This document shows, piece by piece, positions 49,758-60,402 of a DNA stretch of 64,000 bases; positions within the stretch are counted from its first letter, which is position 1; every line of letters begins with the position of its first letter. The position numbers and the translations under genes are program-made. The notes below the pieces were generated by a model that was not told the DNA's origin, made no database searches, and was given only the letters and a program-made list of their open reading frames with translations. The DNA comes from Impatiens glandulifera (Eukaryota > Streptophyta > Magnoliopsida > Ericales > Balsaminaceae): NCBI RefSeq assembly GCF_907164915.1, contig NC_061863.1, positions 36,739,382 to 36,803,381 on the forward strand, given 5' to 3'.

Positions 49758-50108
49758 GCTATAACCCATTCATTCTTTTTTCATTGTTTGGATAACCATT
49801 CCAATAGAATATAATTTCTCAAATAAAATGATAAATTCCTAGAAATTTTAATCAAGTCCCCTCTCCTTATAACCAAACTTTATCTCCTAAAAATGTAGCT
49901 ACTCAATAGCCTTTAGTAATCCCAAAAAACTATTATAACTTAAATTTTGAGATGGTATTCATTAGCAGGTAGGAAAATTAGATCTTGTAGCTAGTATGTA
50001 AAAACAACTACATAATATTAACATTCAAAACCTTCCCAACTCCATTTACTCCTAAATAAAAGCTAAAAGCCTCCACCTAACACCCTTTTACTTCTACTTC
50101 TACTTCTA
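49758..50108. other. Intergenic, RAD21 3' flank
   Basis: No gene; a short CTTCTA repeat lies at 50090-50110 next to the RAD21 stop codon. Confidence 0.5.
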
Positions 50109-53100
50109 CTAAACATGATCTTCTTCCCAACAACTCTTTAACTTGGGAGTTTCCTTCAAATATATATCATCATAGGGGTTATCTTGTTTCACATCAATAT
50201 ACTGTCTTGTCTTCAACACCTGCACCAAAAGAGGAAACTTCAGCTTGGTTTTAGAAATTAAGATTCTTTGCACTGAGAAGCAGGGCACGTCATACAAGTA
50301 TCTCGTAAAATGCCTTTGCGCTCTCTCTACTGCTTTTCTTCTGCAAGACGTGCGATAACTTTATCTCCTCATCCTGTTTTTGTTTCTTTCGGTTTTCAAA
50401 GTTTTTGTACAGAAACTTTGCTAGCCTTCTGCACAACACAGAAAAAAAATGTTCTTGTCAAAGGGAGAAAAGGAAAATACAATGAAATTAATAGACTTTA
50501 TTAAATTTACCTTGTTCTTGTCGACAATTCATCTGCAAGCAAAAACACATCAGAATGTTATGTAAGGTAAAAATATGAATGTTAATAATTCAGAATAGAA
50601 AAGAATCTAGGGAAAACAAATATACATTTTGATTTCTCATTCTGCACATCCTCTGGATTGCCTCCTCCTGAGACATTCATTTCCTGAAATACACGATGAT
50701 TCTCCATTATCAAGCTATGTACGAACAGCAAAACAGAATTGAAATCAACATGTCGAATTAGATAGATCTGTCAACTTCTAGAAATGTCCAGAACATGTAG
50801 ACTAGTCTAGAAGTCTATAGAAGATTGTAGATACCCTAGGATATAGAAATATAGGAAGCTTTGCTAGGAAAGCTTCACATGTTCTAGAAGAAGCTTAATT
50901 CTAGTCATCCATTTGTATAGATCTCCACCATCCATTTATGGAGGACACACGGCAGACTCACCCAGACTAATCCCCGGGGAAGCTAATACAACAACCCGCC
51001 GCCATGCGCCCATGAGAATCAGAACTGACACCTTAAGATGGTAAATGGTAAAGCCCCTTAGTCCAAGCACCATCTTAGCTATCAAGATGGGTTGATGAAT
51101 ACAAGTATACAACTCATGAATGTTACAAACCCTAGAATTAATTACTATTCCCCTCATTTTAAGAGAGCAATTTATATTTTTCATTGATGATGAGACTAAG
51201 ATAATGCGAATAATGAAATTAAGAAAAACATCAGCTAGTGGCTATAGCCGTCACTGAAGGAGGCAACGAAAACTTGTATTTAGAGAAAAAAGTTGGAAGG
51301 AAAACCATAGATAGAGAACCCTTTTCTGTAGCCTAACAAAACTAATATTTATTTACTGAATAAAAAATGGAAACAACTTAAATATAGACAGACAATCATG
51401 ACAATTATCTTTAGATAAATACAAACTAATAATTATCTAAATATAATTGATCATTATCTTTAACATCGAGGAAGGTATAAAATTACAACAAAAAATGTTA
51501 GTTAGCCTATATGAATTGGCGCATTGTAATGTACAAACCTAGAGATTTAGGATTTTTAGAATAAAGGTAAATGAGAAGAGAAGGGTATATCATTCCTAAT
51601 TCAAAGCCCGGCATATTATGTACTCTACTATATAAACTACTAATAACCCACTATCTTAATCAATTAATTACAATATTACACTTATACTATTCACTAATAT
51701 CATTCCCACATCCAGCGCTCTTAGAAAAAGCGAAGGGGTGTACAAAACTTACCTCGTCTGCAAGACTGAAATTTAATTCTCCATTCTCTTCTAACAAAAT
51801 ACCCTCTTCTGTGTTGCTTAAAGAAGACTTTGCGGGTACAAAACTGTCAGATTTAGCATTACCAACACGAATAGCTGATATCGACTCAACTCTGTCCTTT
51901 TCTGGAACAGGAGATATACTATGAGCATCATAATCTAATGTATCTTGGCCTTTAACAGCTTCATCAACAGATTCAGTAGTTCTAGCTATTCTATGTCTTT
52001 CATCTTTCTCTTGAGCTTTAGACATCTTTTTAACGAATAGGAAACCCGAGTTGTTATAAGCAGCACCTGCAAAGTGTTTTTTTTTCCTGTAAGACACAAA
52101 TTACAACCCCGCGCCGCAGTGCACCATAATATTAGACATTTAAAACTCACAAGGCACTAGGGGATCTGAAAAAATCTGTAGGAGATTTGATAACCGAGTT
52201 GCTTTCCAGATGTGTAGACATGTATGAGGAAGTTTTGTTCGTTTACACACAAGGTCAGAAGCGTCATTTATGATCTCTTTGACAACTCTGTAAAAAAGGA
52301 GGATCAAGTACAATATGGTTATTGGTTACAAGACCTGTTAGTTTCCTAAAGGTCCCCGAAGAAGTTAGTTATTGAGTAGACCGTCTTTTAAAATTGGGAA
52401 CCTACGGGTTTTTAAGATTTTCAATACCCATCTTTCCCGAAAAAGATGCATATTGACAACTCTTTCTCTCTTATACACAGAACACAAACATTTTCCAATA
52501 TATCCTCCTCTCCCATCTCTATCAATCTGAAAACCAATTTACTCATTACATTGCTACACTCTGCATTGAATGAATAATTGAATAAATTAGCAAGATTCCA
52601 TATTCCAGGGGATCTAGGAAGACACCTAGAGCTTTGTTTTGATTTGGGTTCTTTTACTGATGTAAGATATCATTTGATGAAAAAAAGTGCTTTATTTGGA
52701 TTATTATGATCAAATGACCAAAATATACTTAGAATTTAATATTTAAATTGTTATAAAAAAATAAAATGGGGGATATTTTAGTATTTTAGTCAATGATATG
52801 AATGATTTGATTGATGCAATAGTCTGGGAGACTAGATTGCATTGTGAATGGTCTTTCCTATCATTGTAATCAGGGCTTGTTTGATGTGGTTTATTTAGAT
52901 TTAAAATAATAAATGCGTATTTTGGTCACTTTATCCAAATAATCCACTTGCTCATCACACAAGACTATTTTCAAATAATTCAAATAACCCAAGACAAGAA
53001 GACCCTCACATTAACAATTATACCATAGTCCAAATAAGGTGCAATAGGTAAGCCCTAAAATCTATGAAGGTGTAAACAATTACTAGAATTATCAATATTT

Positions 53101-56100
53101 TCTTGAAAATTGCAAATTGAGGAATCCAAACTCAGACATACTTGTTCGATAACACAATTACATCATCAAATGCGCATTTCCTTTTCCTTGGAATCCTAGC
53201 TCGCTCCTTTGCAGCCGGAGTGCTGACGGCCAGAAGTTCTGGCGTGGTCACTCCTGCATTCAAGAAACAATTTTCTTTTTCTTCTCCTTATCAAACATTT
53301 TTTTATACAATTTAAAAGACAGTAAAAATTAAAATCAACTTATGGAAATATAAAATGAACCTGAAGTGGCAGGAAACTTTGATTCTGGAGTTACATCAAG
53401 TATAAAATTTACTCGGTGGCTTTCGGTATTCTTTAATGGTGTCATCGGATCATCAGCAACTATATGTTCTTCTTCCATTTGCTTCTTCTCTTCACCAATC
53501 AAGTCAGGAGGTTCTTCTTCATCAACAATGAAACCATCATTATTAGTGTTGATATTAACTTGTTCTACTCCTCTAGTGGTGTCTAGTTCTTCTTCACTCT
53601 CATCGAATAACATAGGTTCAAGGCACTCTTCTAGTATAAAATTAGCATTCCGTATATTCTCCATGCTGTTCTGCAATATGCTTTTGGAATGTGATGGGCT
53701 CTTTACCATTTCATCGTCCGTAATAGTGGTACTTTCATTATGTGATGAGATCCCCAAATTACCATGGTTAACATCAGTAAGTGAATCAATGCTGCATAAT
53801 TAGAAAAATTTAGTAAGGGGGTGAGAAAGAGTTGTTATTTTTCATGTTAGATCATTGTTGGGGAAAATCTAAATTTGTTATGATTGTAAAAAATCACAAT
53901 GATCTAAAATATAATCTGATCATGATCCGAAAAAAATCTAATACCAAATGAAACAAAAAAATTACACTATAATTTGGATAATGATATAGAAAATGATTTG
54001 TATACCATACAAAAATTACACTATAATTTGGTGGATCATGATCGAAAATAATTTGATTATGAGTGAGAAAAATCTTATATCAAAGATAACGTAATCGTTT
54101 CAAACGAAAATAATCATTTTCAATTTTAGCTTTGGCGATTTTCCAACGAGATCGTAATTGTTTCAAAAGATAATGAAAAAACACTAGTTTTCAAATAGGC
54201 TCATTGTTTACCATCTATTGGCAGATTGAGAAGTAGAAGGGACTCCAAAGCAAGTAGCAGTTTCAATAGATGGATACTGTGCATTGTATAACTGCATCAT
54301 AAAATTAAGAACTCAGAGGAACAAATGATTAACAAGGACAATTTTATTAGCAATAGTAACAATATGAATATAAAAATGAGGAGCAGACACAAAATTTTAT
54401 GTCTAGAAAACTTTTTGAGTTGCTGAAACTCAAATTGGTGGAAAATGCATATTGTTTGATCTTGGGTTATACTGCAAGATACCAAAAGGGATTATGGGAG
54501 AAAATCTTGTTTGATCTAACTTTACAAAAAAACAGTTTATTTGGGGTATTTTACCAAAATACCCTTAAATTTAATGATGTGAACAAACGAAGATGGTTAT
54601 TTTGGTATTTTGATTTATGCTTTGAACGATAAGATTGAAGAGTTGATGGGATGGTGGTTTAATGTATCAAACAAGTCCATAGTCATTGAGGTTTATGTGA
54701 ACTTTTGCATAAACCATTGGACAAAGTTGTGAGATGTGTCGATGGTAAATCCATTCATACTGGCAACAATATAAGCCAAGGGCCACCAAGATCTTATGTG
54801 GTTCAGCCAAAACCAATTAACACATTCAGTTCATTTAGAATGAAACAGTACAACTAATGACCATAAGTTGAGCTTCTTCTCATATCAAAACCCTCAGATG
54901 ATTATTCACATAAACCAAATAATGTAGGATAATTTTATTTATTTTATAGGTTAAAAAATAACATACCTTGTCTAATGGACAATGACCTGCATCACCACTT
55001 GTCCGAGCATCTATTTTGTGAAATTATTGAATTAATTAACAAAAAATATGGTAAGTAAATCCAAATAAGCAAAGAGAGAAGTGACTAACAATGAGTACCT
55101 TGATATGTAGTATCTTCATTAGGGTTCATAATGAGCCTGCAGAAAACTCAGAACAAACAATAACTGTCAAAAGTGATCAACAACAAATATATTATTGGTA
55201 AAAGATTATTCTTCTCACCTGGTGTCGTCTTCCACAATCTCTAGATCAAAAGCATCAAGTTCAAACCTCTCAGGTCTAGTCACAGTCATGTAAGATGATG
55301 CAAATGTAATAGGATTGACAGCTATACTGGAACTTTTCTGGCCAGCAAACTGACAGATTTCGATGAGGACTTGATTGCAATCATTGTAAAGATACTCTAC
55401 TTTCTTGGAGTATATTCTCACAACACCCAGAAGAAGATATGCCAGGATTCTATAGGTAACAACAGGAACTTCATCTAGCAGAATCTTTTCTGAACTCGGA
55501 AACAAGGAGAACAAAATGATAAGGTATAAGAAAAATTAGAACAGAAGCATCTATATGTGGTTTAGTAATCAAGATTTTTCAACTAAAGATAAAATAAGAA
55601 AGCAATATATGCAGATGTTGAATTTTTTATTTATTTATTGAGACCAGGGTTTTATTCCCTAAGGAGGCTACACACCATCCATTTCTATGACACCCAACCT
55701 TGAGACTTAAATCAAGGTGTTTAGTAGAAATCTTATTAGCTCAAGACTGTTACCGCTTGATCTAACAATGCTTACACTAAAAGACTATAATAAAGCTTTC
55801 AAGATTAACAAATTTTAGTGACGCGCATGAAGGAACACAATAATGTTGTTTCGAAGGAGAAGGCGGTTTCTAATAATACAAACATTATTCATAGCAAATC
55901 TTGAACACGTTGAACATCTCAACCATTAGGTCATGTTGAATTGGTAATAGTATTATCTTGACATTGTGATGGAATAATTAAGTCTTTTCATACTTGCAAC
56001 AGGCTTTCTGATAAACATACAAGTTTCATTCTTTGAACCCTTTGGTAATCCATCGTTGGTCATCAATCTCATCTACAAGGATGAACTTTAGATGATTTAT

Positions 56101-56777
56101 TTTTTACTTGAGTAAGGTAGGTTTTTTATTTCCTTTGGATCATTTGTTTGATGTTCACTAAGGAACATCTTTTTAAGGTTTGCATTTTTCTTTGTGTTTG
56201 TGATACTCAGCCTATTGGGTATCCTTTATTTTTGCTATTTTGGTTTAAGGTTGCAACTTTCACAACAAACAAACAAACAAAAACTTGAAGAAGACATGTT
56301 TTCATGGAGATGATTTTCTAAACAAAACCTGGAAAAAAAAAACATTATAAGTGTAACCCTAGTTTTCAAACAAAAACAGCTTTCTTCCTGGAGATGACTT
56401 TGTAAACAGAACCTGAAACAATACCTTCCAAATGTATGAACTATAAGTATAAAAATCATGTCTCCAAAATACAGAAAATGCAAACACATACAAAATAAGT
56501 GTAACAAACAAACACAATTTCCATAAGGGTAAGACCAGTAATTTCAGGTTCGAGTTTGATGAGCAGTTTAAAAAAGTAAAACCGCTAATTTCATTTCTAT
56601 GAGTTAATCTTCAAAAAAAGAATTATACAGAGAAAGAGAACATTGAGACTGACCAACAGAAGAAGATATATCCGTCTGAGCCACTTGATCTTTCTTAAGC
56701 CTCTTAAGACAATGAGCGGCTACCCAAATATTACCTAAAGTTCCCTTTTTAGAAAGAAGACACTGTGAATAGAACAT
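50109..56777 (-). CDS. SYN2: Cohesin alpha-kleisin RAD21/SCC1, SYN2 type
   Basis: Thirteen exons: 56654-56777, 55219-55489, 55099-55136, 54967-55010, 54212-54291, 53361-53791, 53142-53253, 52151-52287, 51753-52066, 50626-50683, 50511-50532, 50296-50428, 50109-50219. The frame closes to 624 residues. The N-terminal kleisin domain begins MFYSQCLLSKKGTLGNIWVA and includes YRILAYLLLGVVRIYSKKVE. The middle has the plant block TPAAKERARIPRKRKCAFDD and KRTKLPHTCLHIWKA. The C-terminal winged-helix region reads LSHVLQKKSSRESAKAFYEI then VLKTRQYIDVKQ. It closes the SMC1-SMC3 ring and holds sister chromatids until separase cuts it. Arabidopsis SYN2/RAD21.1 is tied to DNA-break repair. It is shorter than SYN2 there, mostly in the acidic middle. 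Exons of 22, 38 and 44 bp are conspicuously small. Confidence 0.93.
50770..51180. repeat. Probable LTR fragment in RAD21 intron 9
   Basis: The 1.07-kb intron contains TGTCAACTTCTAGAAATGTC followed by many CTAGAA motifs, a style seen in copia LTRs. Ends are not defined. Confidence 0.3.
53815..54203 (-). mobile_element. MITE-like element in RAD21 intron 5
   Basis: Reversed relative of the PDI intron 6 element: ACTAGTTTTCAAATAGGCTC at the right end, GATCATGATC palindromes inside, and two copies of AAAATTACACTATAATTTGG. It fills nearly the whole 420-bp intron. Confidence 0.6.
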
Positions 56778-57035
56778 TTTCGTGTCCCCTCAACTGCTAT
56801 TTCTTCTCTCTTTTCCTTGAAAATTCAAAATCTCAGCAATGAGACGCCATCACTGCTCTCTGCCGCTTACGAGAAGAAGAAGAAGAAGAAACGGTCGATA
56901 CTGCAAATAGAGTCTCAAAGAAGCCTTGAAATATTCTTCAAATAACCTATCCAAGGCTTTGTTTGAATTCTCATCTATTTTTACTTTCTTAAAAACAACC
57001 AAGATATACTAATTTAACCATATATTAAATTAGTT

Positions 57036-57610
57036 GTTTAGTCCGGAAATTTGAGGAGATCACACTCAAAAAGGGTAATTACGGAAAGTGCAAAGATTAA
57101 AAAAAAAGCGCTGGATTTTACTATTTTTGGACTATTTTACCCATGTCGGAGGTTGCATGACGCAACTGAAATCGCGAGAAATTTGAGGAGATGACCCTCA
57201 AAAAGGGGTAATTGCGGAAAGTGCAAAGATTAAAAAAAAAAAAGCGTTGGTGACTCTTTTTACTGTTTTTGGATGATTTTACCCATGTCGGAGGTTGTGT
57301 GACGCAACTGAAATCGCGAGATTTTTTTTCTTCGTCTCGCAACTGGGGTTGCGTGACACTATTGCGTGACGCAACTGGGGTTGCGTGACACTATTGCGTG
57401 ACGCAACTGGGCCATTTTCTTCCAAAAAAAATTCATAACTAAAATTTTTTGGAAAATAAAAAAATAAAAAATTGTGTCACGCAACCTCAGGTTGCGCGAC
57501 GCAATAGGGGCATTTTCGTCAAAAAAAAATAAATAAGGGTCATCTAGCGCTGACACTATCCCTTATTAGGCCCATCAGTGGGGTCATTTCTTCAAATTTC
57601 TCGTTTAGTC
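57036..57610. mobile_element. 559-bp inverted-repeat element with 8-bp duplication
   Basis: The element proper is 57044-57602, flanked by perfect GTTTAGTC duplications (57036-57043, 57603-57610). Termini are CGGAAATTTGAGGAGAT and, reversed, GAGAAATTTGAAGAAAT. Inside are two ~130-bp direct copies (AGTGCAAAGATTAAAAAAAA ... CCCATGTCGGAGGTTG) and clustered TTGCGTGACGCAACTGG palindromic motifs. Non-coding; hAT or Mutator-like. Confidence 0.8.
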
Positions 57611-58097
57611 ATGATATAAATGTTTTGTTTTTTCAATTTTGTTTATTATCTACAAATACTTTTTCTCAAAATTCATTTATCCAAATATTTCTAAACAAAC
57701 AAGGCACATTCTACTACATCTTAATCTCACTTATCAAAGTTATTATAAAAAATTACTATGTAATTGTCTCCTTAAAACTTGTTATCATGTGTGAACTTAG
57801 TTAACAAAATTATTTAAATAGCTTGTAATAATACTAAATATAAACGTGTATATCAAGTAAAAATACAACGAATAGTTGATATGACAAATTTAACCGAAAC
57901 AAGTCAATTTTATATGGTAAGATAATATTTCAAATCATATGCTTTAATATTTTGTCACATTAACTAGTATTATTTTAGTTTCTCCTATAAAAAAACATAA
58001 CCTTAATATTCTTTGAAGAATCCCTTTCATTCCATTTTTAGAAGCTGACAATCTAAATTGTCATTCTATTCATTTTAGATAAGATTTATTATTAACA
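57611..58097. other. Intergenic, nothing recognised
   Basis: AT-rich DNA with no coding frame and no clear repeat. Confidence 0.5.
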
Positions 58098-58296
58098 CTA
58101 GCATGTATTCCGTGTATTTGCACGAGTAATAATATAAAAAACCGTGAAAAAATATTATGGTAAAATTTTTATAGGCGGGTCAACCCACAATTCGACTAAA
58201 ATATCCATTTACTCTCACATATATCCAAATTAACCACAACTCTCGACCCGACAATCCAGACACTTTAAAAATTAAGCATCATTATATATATATAGA
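58098..58296 (-). mobile_element. Compact Helitron-like element, 199 bp
   Basis: Reversed: A|TCTATATATATATAATG ... hairpin TCGTGCAAATACACGG ... CATGCTAG|T. Both ends are intact and flanked by A and T as expected. It lacks the tRNA-like module, like the 23.4-kb copy. Confidence 0.75.
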
Positions 58297-58582
58297 TTAT
58301 TTAATTAAAAAGTTGAACTTATATTGTTAAAATGTCATGCGTTTATCAAATTTTTGGTTGAATTTAAAATATAAAGTGTTATTAGTCTAGTTGGTTAAAA
58401 TGTTGTACTTATTTTGTTAGGTTGCAAATTTGAACCATATCTATAGCATTTTTAATTTTTTTTAACCATTTTAAGTTTATGGGCGGGTCAACCCACAGTC
58501 CGACCCAAATATCCATTTACTCTCACGCGACCCGACAATCCGGACACTTTAAAAATTAAGCATCATTATATATATATAAATT
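58297..58582 (-). mobile_element. Helitron-like unit with tRNA-like module, tandem to the previous copy
   Basis: Reversed unit: TTATATATATATAATGATGC at 58582 through TGGGTTGACCCGCCC to the tRNA-like block (TTAGTCTAGTTGGTTAAAA near 58382). No 3' hairpin of its own, so it abuts the complete copy as in the 21.6-kb array. Confidence 0.65.
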
Positions 58583-59412
58583 TCACATTCTCCTTCAATA
58601 TTTATTTGTGTATTAGATTTGAGATTGGTTGAATTTTTTATATAGGGAATGAGTTATACAGAGTTCAATTTTTGGTACTATATAAGTTATGGTTAATTGA
58701 TAAGATTAATTTTTATCTTGTTATTTTTTTAAATCATTTAGATTTAAAATAATACGATAATTTGTGATAAAAATCTTCATTCTTAGTCATTTAAGTTTCT
58801 TATTAACGTCTCTTATATCTTGTATTGTTTGCTTCCTTAATCATCATAAAATCTCATAATTGAATAGTAACTATATTTTGTGGGTGATATTTATTTATGT
58901 TGTTTAATCTATTGTTTCTAATAAAATAATCATTTATTTAAAAAAAACAAAAAATTGAATGAAGTCGGTCTCTAGTATTTTGAATGAGAAAAAAGAAGAT
59001 GTTTTCATTTTTAAGAGTTCCTATTCTTCTATCAAGAATTCTTATTTAAAATTTAAAAAGTAAATTAATTGTATATAGATATTCATAAGTCAAGCTCATC
59101 TAATTTTTGGTCAGGTAATTTAGAAACTATTTCAGTTGAAGGTGATAATAATCCTTTTTATTCGGTTCAAATCAAAAAATTTATTGTACCCTCAATGGTG
59201 AACAATCAAACTAAAACTAAAGCAGAATATTATATTATTAAAATTTAATTGATTTTAAAAAATTGGTTTACCCGTTTCTTCTTTGTTACCCAAATCGTTG
59301 CGCTATATCACATCATCTCACATAATTGTTTGAGTTATCATTTTTTCCAATTTCACAATTTTATTATGATTTATGATTTTTTCTAGATATTCACGATTTT
59401 TTTATGAAACCT
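58583..59412. other. Intergenic, nothing recognised
   Basis: AT-rich DNA, no coding frame. Confidence 0.5.
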
Positions 59413-59545
59413 ATTACACGAATATTTGCTAGAAACAAGTTTAATAGCTCGTGGAAACTTCACAAATATTTGCTAGAAACAAGTTTAGTAGCTCGTCGAA
59501 ACTTCACAAATATTTGTCGGAAACAAGCTCCGTAAATCGCAAAAA
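59413..59545. repeat. 53-bp tandem repeat, 2.5 copies
   Basis: ATATTTGCTAGAAACAAGTT, then TAGCTCGT(G/C)GAAACTTCAC, repeats at ~53 bp; the third copy is partial and diverged. Confidence 0.85.
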
Positions 59546-59778
59546 TGGTACCCTTGACGTTTTTGAGAACTAACAAATTTATGTTTTGTTCATGTGAAAT
59601 GTTATGTTTTGTTTGGAAAACTAACAAAGTTTTATTTTATTAATATTAAGGAAACATCCAACAATAACATCAACGATAATGATGGGAGATAATGTATTTT
59701 ATTAATACACATCGCCTAAGAGTGTACATTAACTCTCGCGTGAAGCACACTACACATTAGAGTTGATGTATAATAGCT

Positions 59779-59866
59779 ATCGTGTGATGCTCGCTTCACA
59801 TGAGAACACGCTTCACAGAGAGTTGTTGTACACCATCTCTCATGTGAAGCGAGCATCACACGATAG
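59779..59866. repeat. Perfect 29-bp inverted repeat with 30-nt loop
   Basis: Arms 59779-59807 and 59838-59866 are exact reverse complements, containing GTGTGATGCTCGCTTCACAT and its complement. A diverged GCGTGAAGCACAC motif lies just upstream (59750). It may be a MITE core or a hairpin RNA source. Confidence 0.85.
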
Positions 59867-60010
59867 TGAATCATGTTCACCAACATTTTTTTCATGATCT
59901 AGAATTGAGAGTGAATCTACGAGTTGACGTCGTCAATTAAATTATGATCAAAACAATCAGAATTTAGAGAGCACTATCCCCTATGTATTTCAAAAGAATT
60001 TATACCACAT

Positions 60011-60330
60011 ATGGGTAGGAAATTTGAGAAAGAAGAAGATGACTATGAATGTTATTTAGCTTACGCTAAAGAAATTTGATTTTTATATAAAGCGTAGTTC
60101 AAAATACAATGATAAATTAGGTTCAATACTAGATATGATTTTTTTGTTGTAGTGCACAAGGTCAAAGGAGAAAAGACAAAAGAGATGTTTATGTCAAATA
60201 TAGTCGTCCTAAAACAATGTTTAGTTGTGAGGCTAAAGGGGAGAAAATGGAGTGTTTAAAATAGTGGACTTTGTTAGTTCGCATAAACATCCTCTTGCAA
60301 GTCCAATGAAATCTCACCTTATAGATGTCA
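60011..60330 (+). pseudogene. FAR1-type DNA-binding domain pseudogene
   Basis: Pieces in different frames read GRKFEKEEDDYECYLAYAKE, then RRKDKRDVYVKYSRPKTMF, SCEAK, then VDFVSSHKHPLASPMKSHL. Together they follow the FAR1 domain order (E-x-A-Y-x-F-Y-x-x-YA, DKRDVYVK..RPETRFGCEAK, DH.HPL..P.K.H.L), including the C and H-x-H zinc ligands. Stops and at least two frameshifts break it. FAR1 domains occur in Mutator-like transposases and in domesticated FHY3/FAR1-like regulators. No transposase domain follows; an LTR lies ~70 bp downstream. Confidence 0.75.
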
Positions 60331-60402
60331 TAGGTATTATATTCAAGTCCGGTATTATGTTCAAGTCCGGTAGTATCCGGTATTATGTTCAAGTCCAGTA
60401 GT

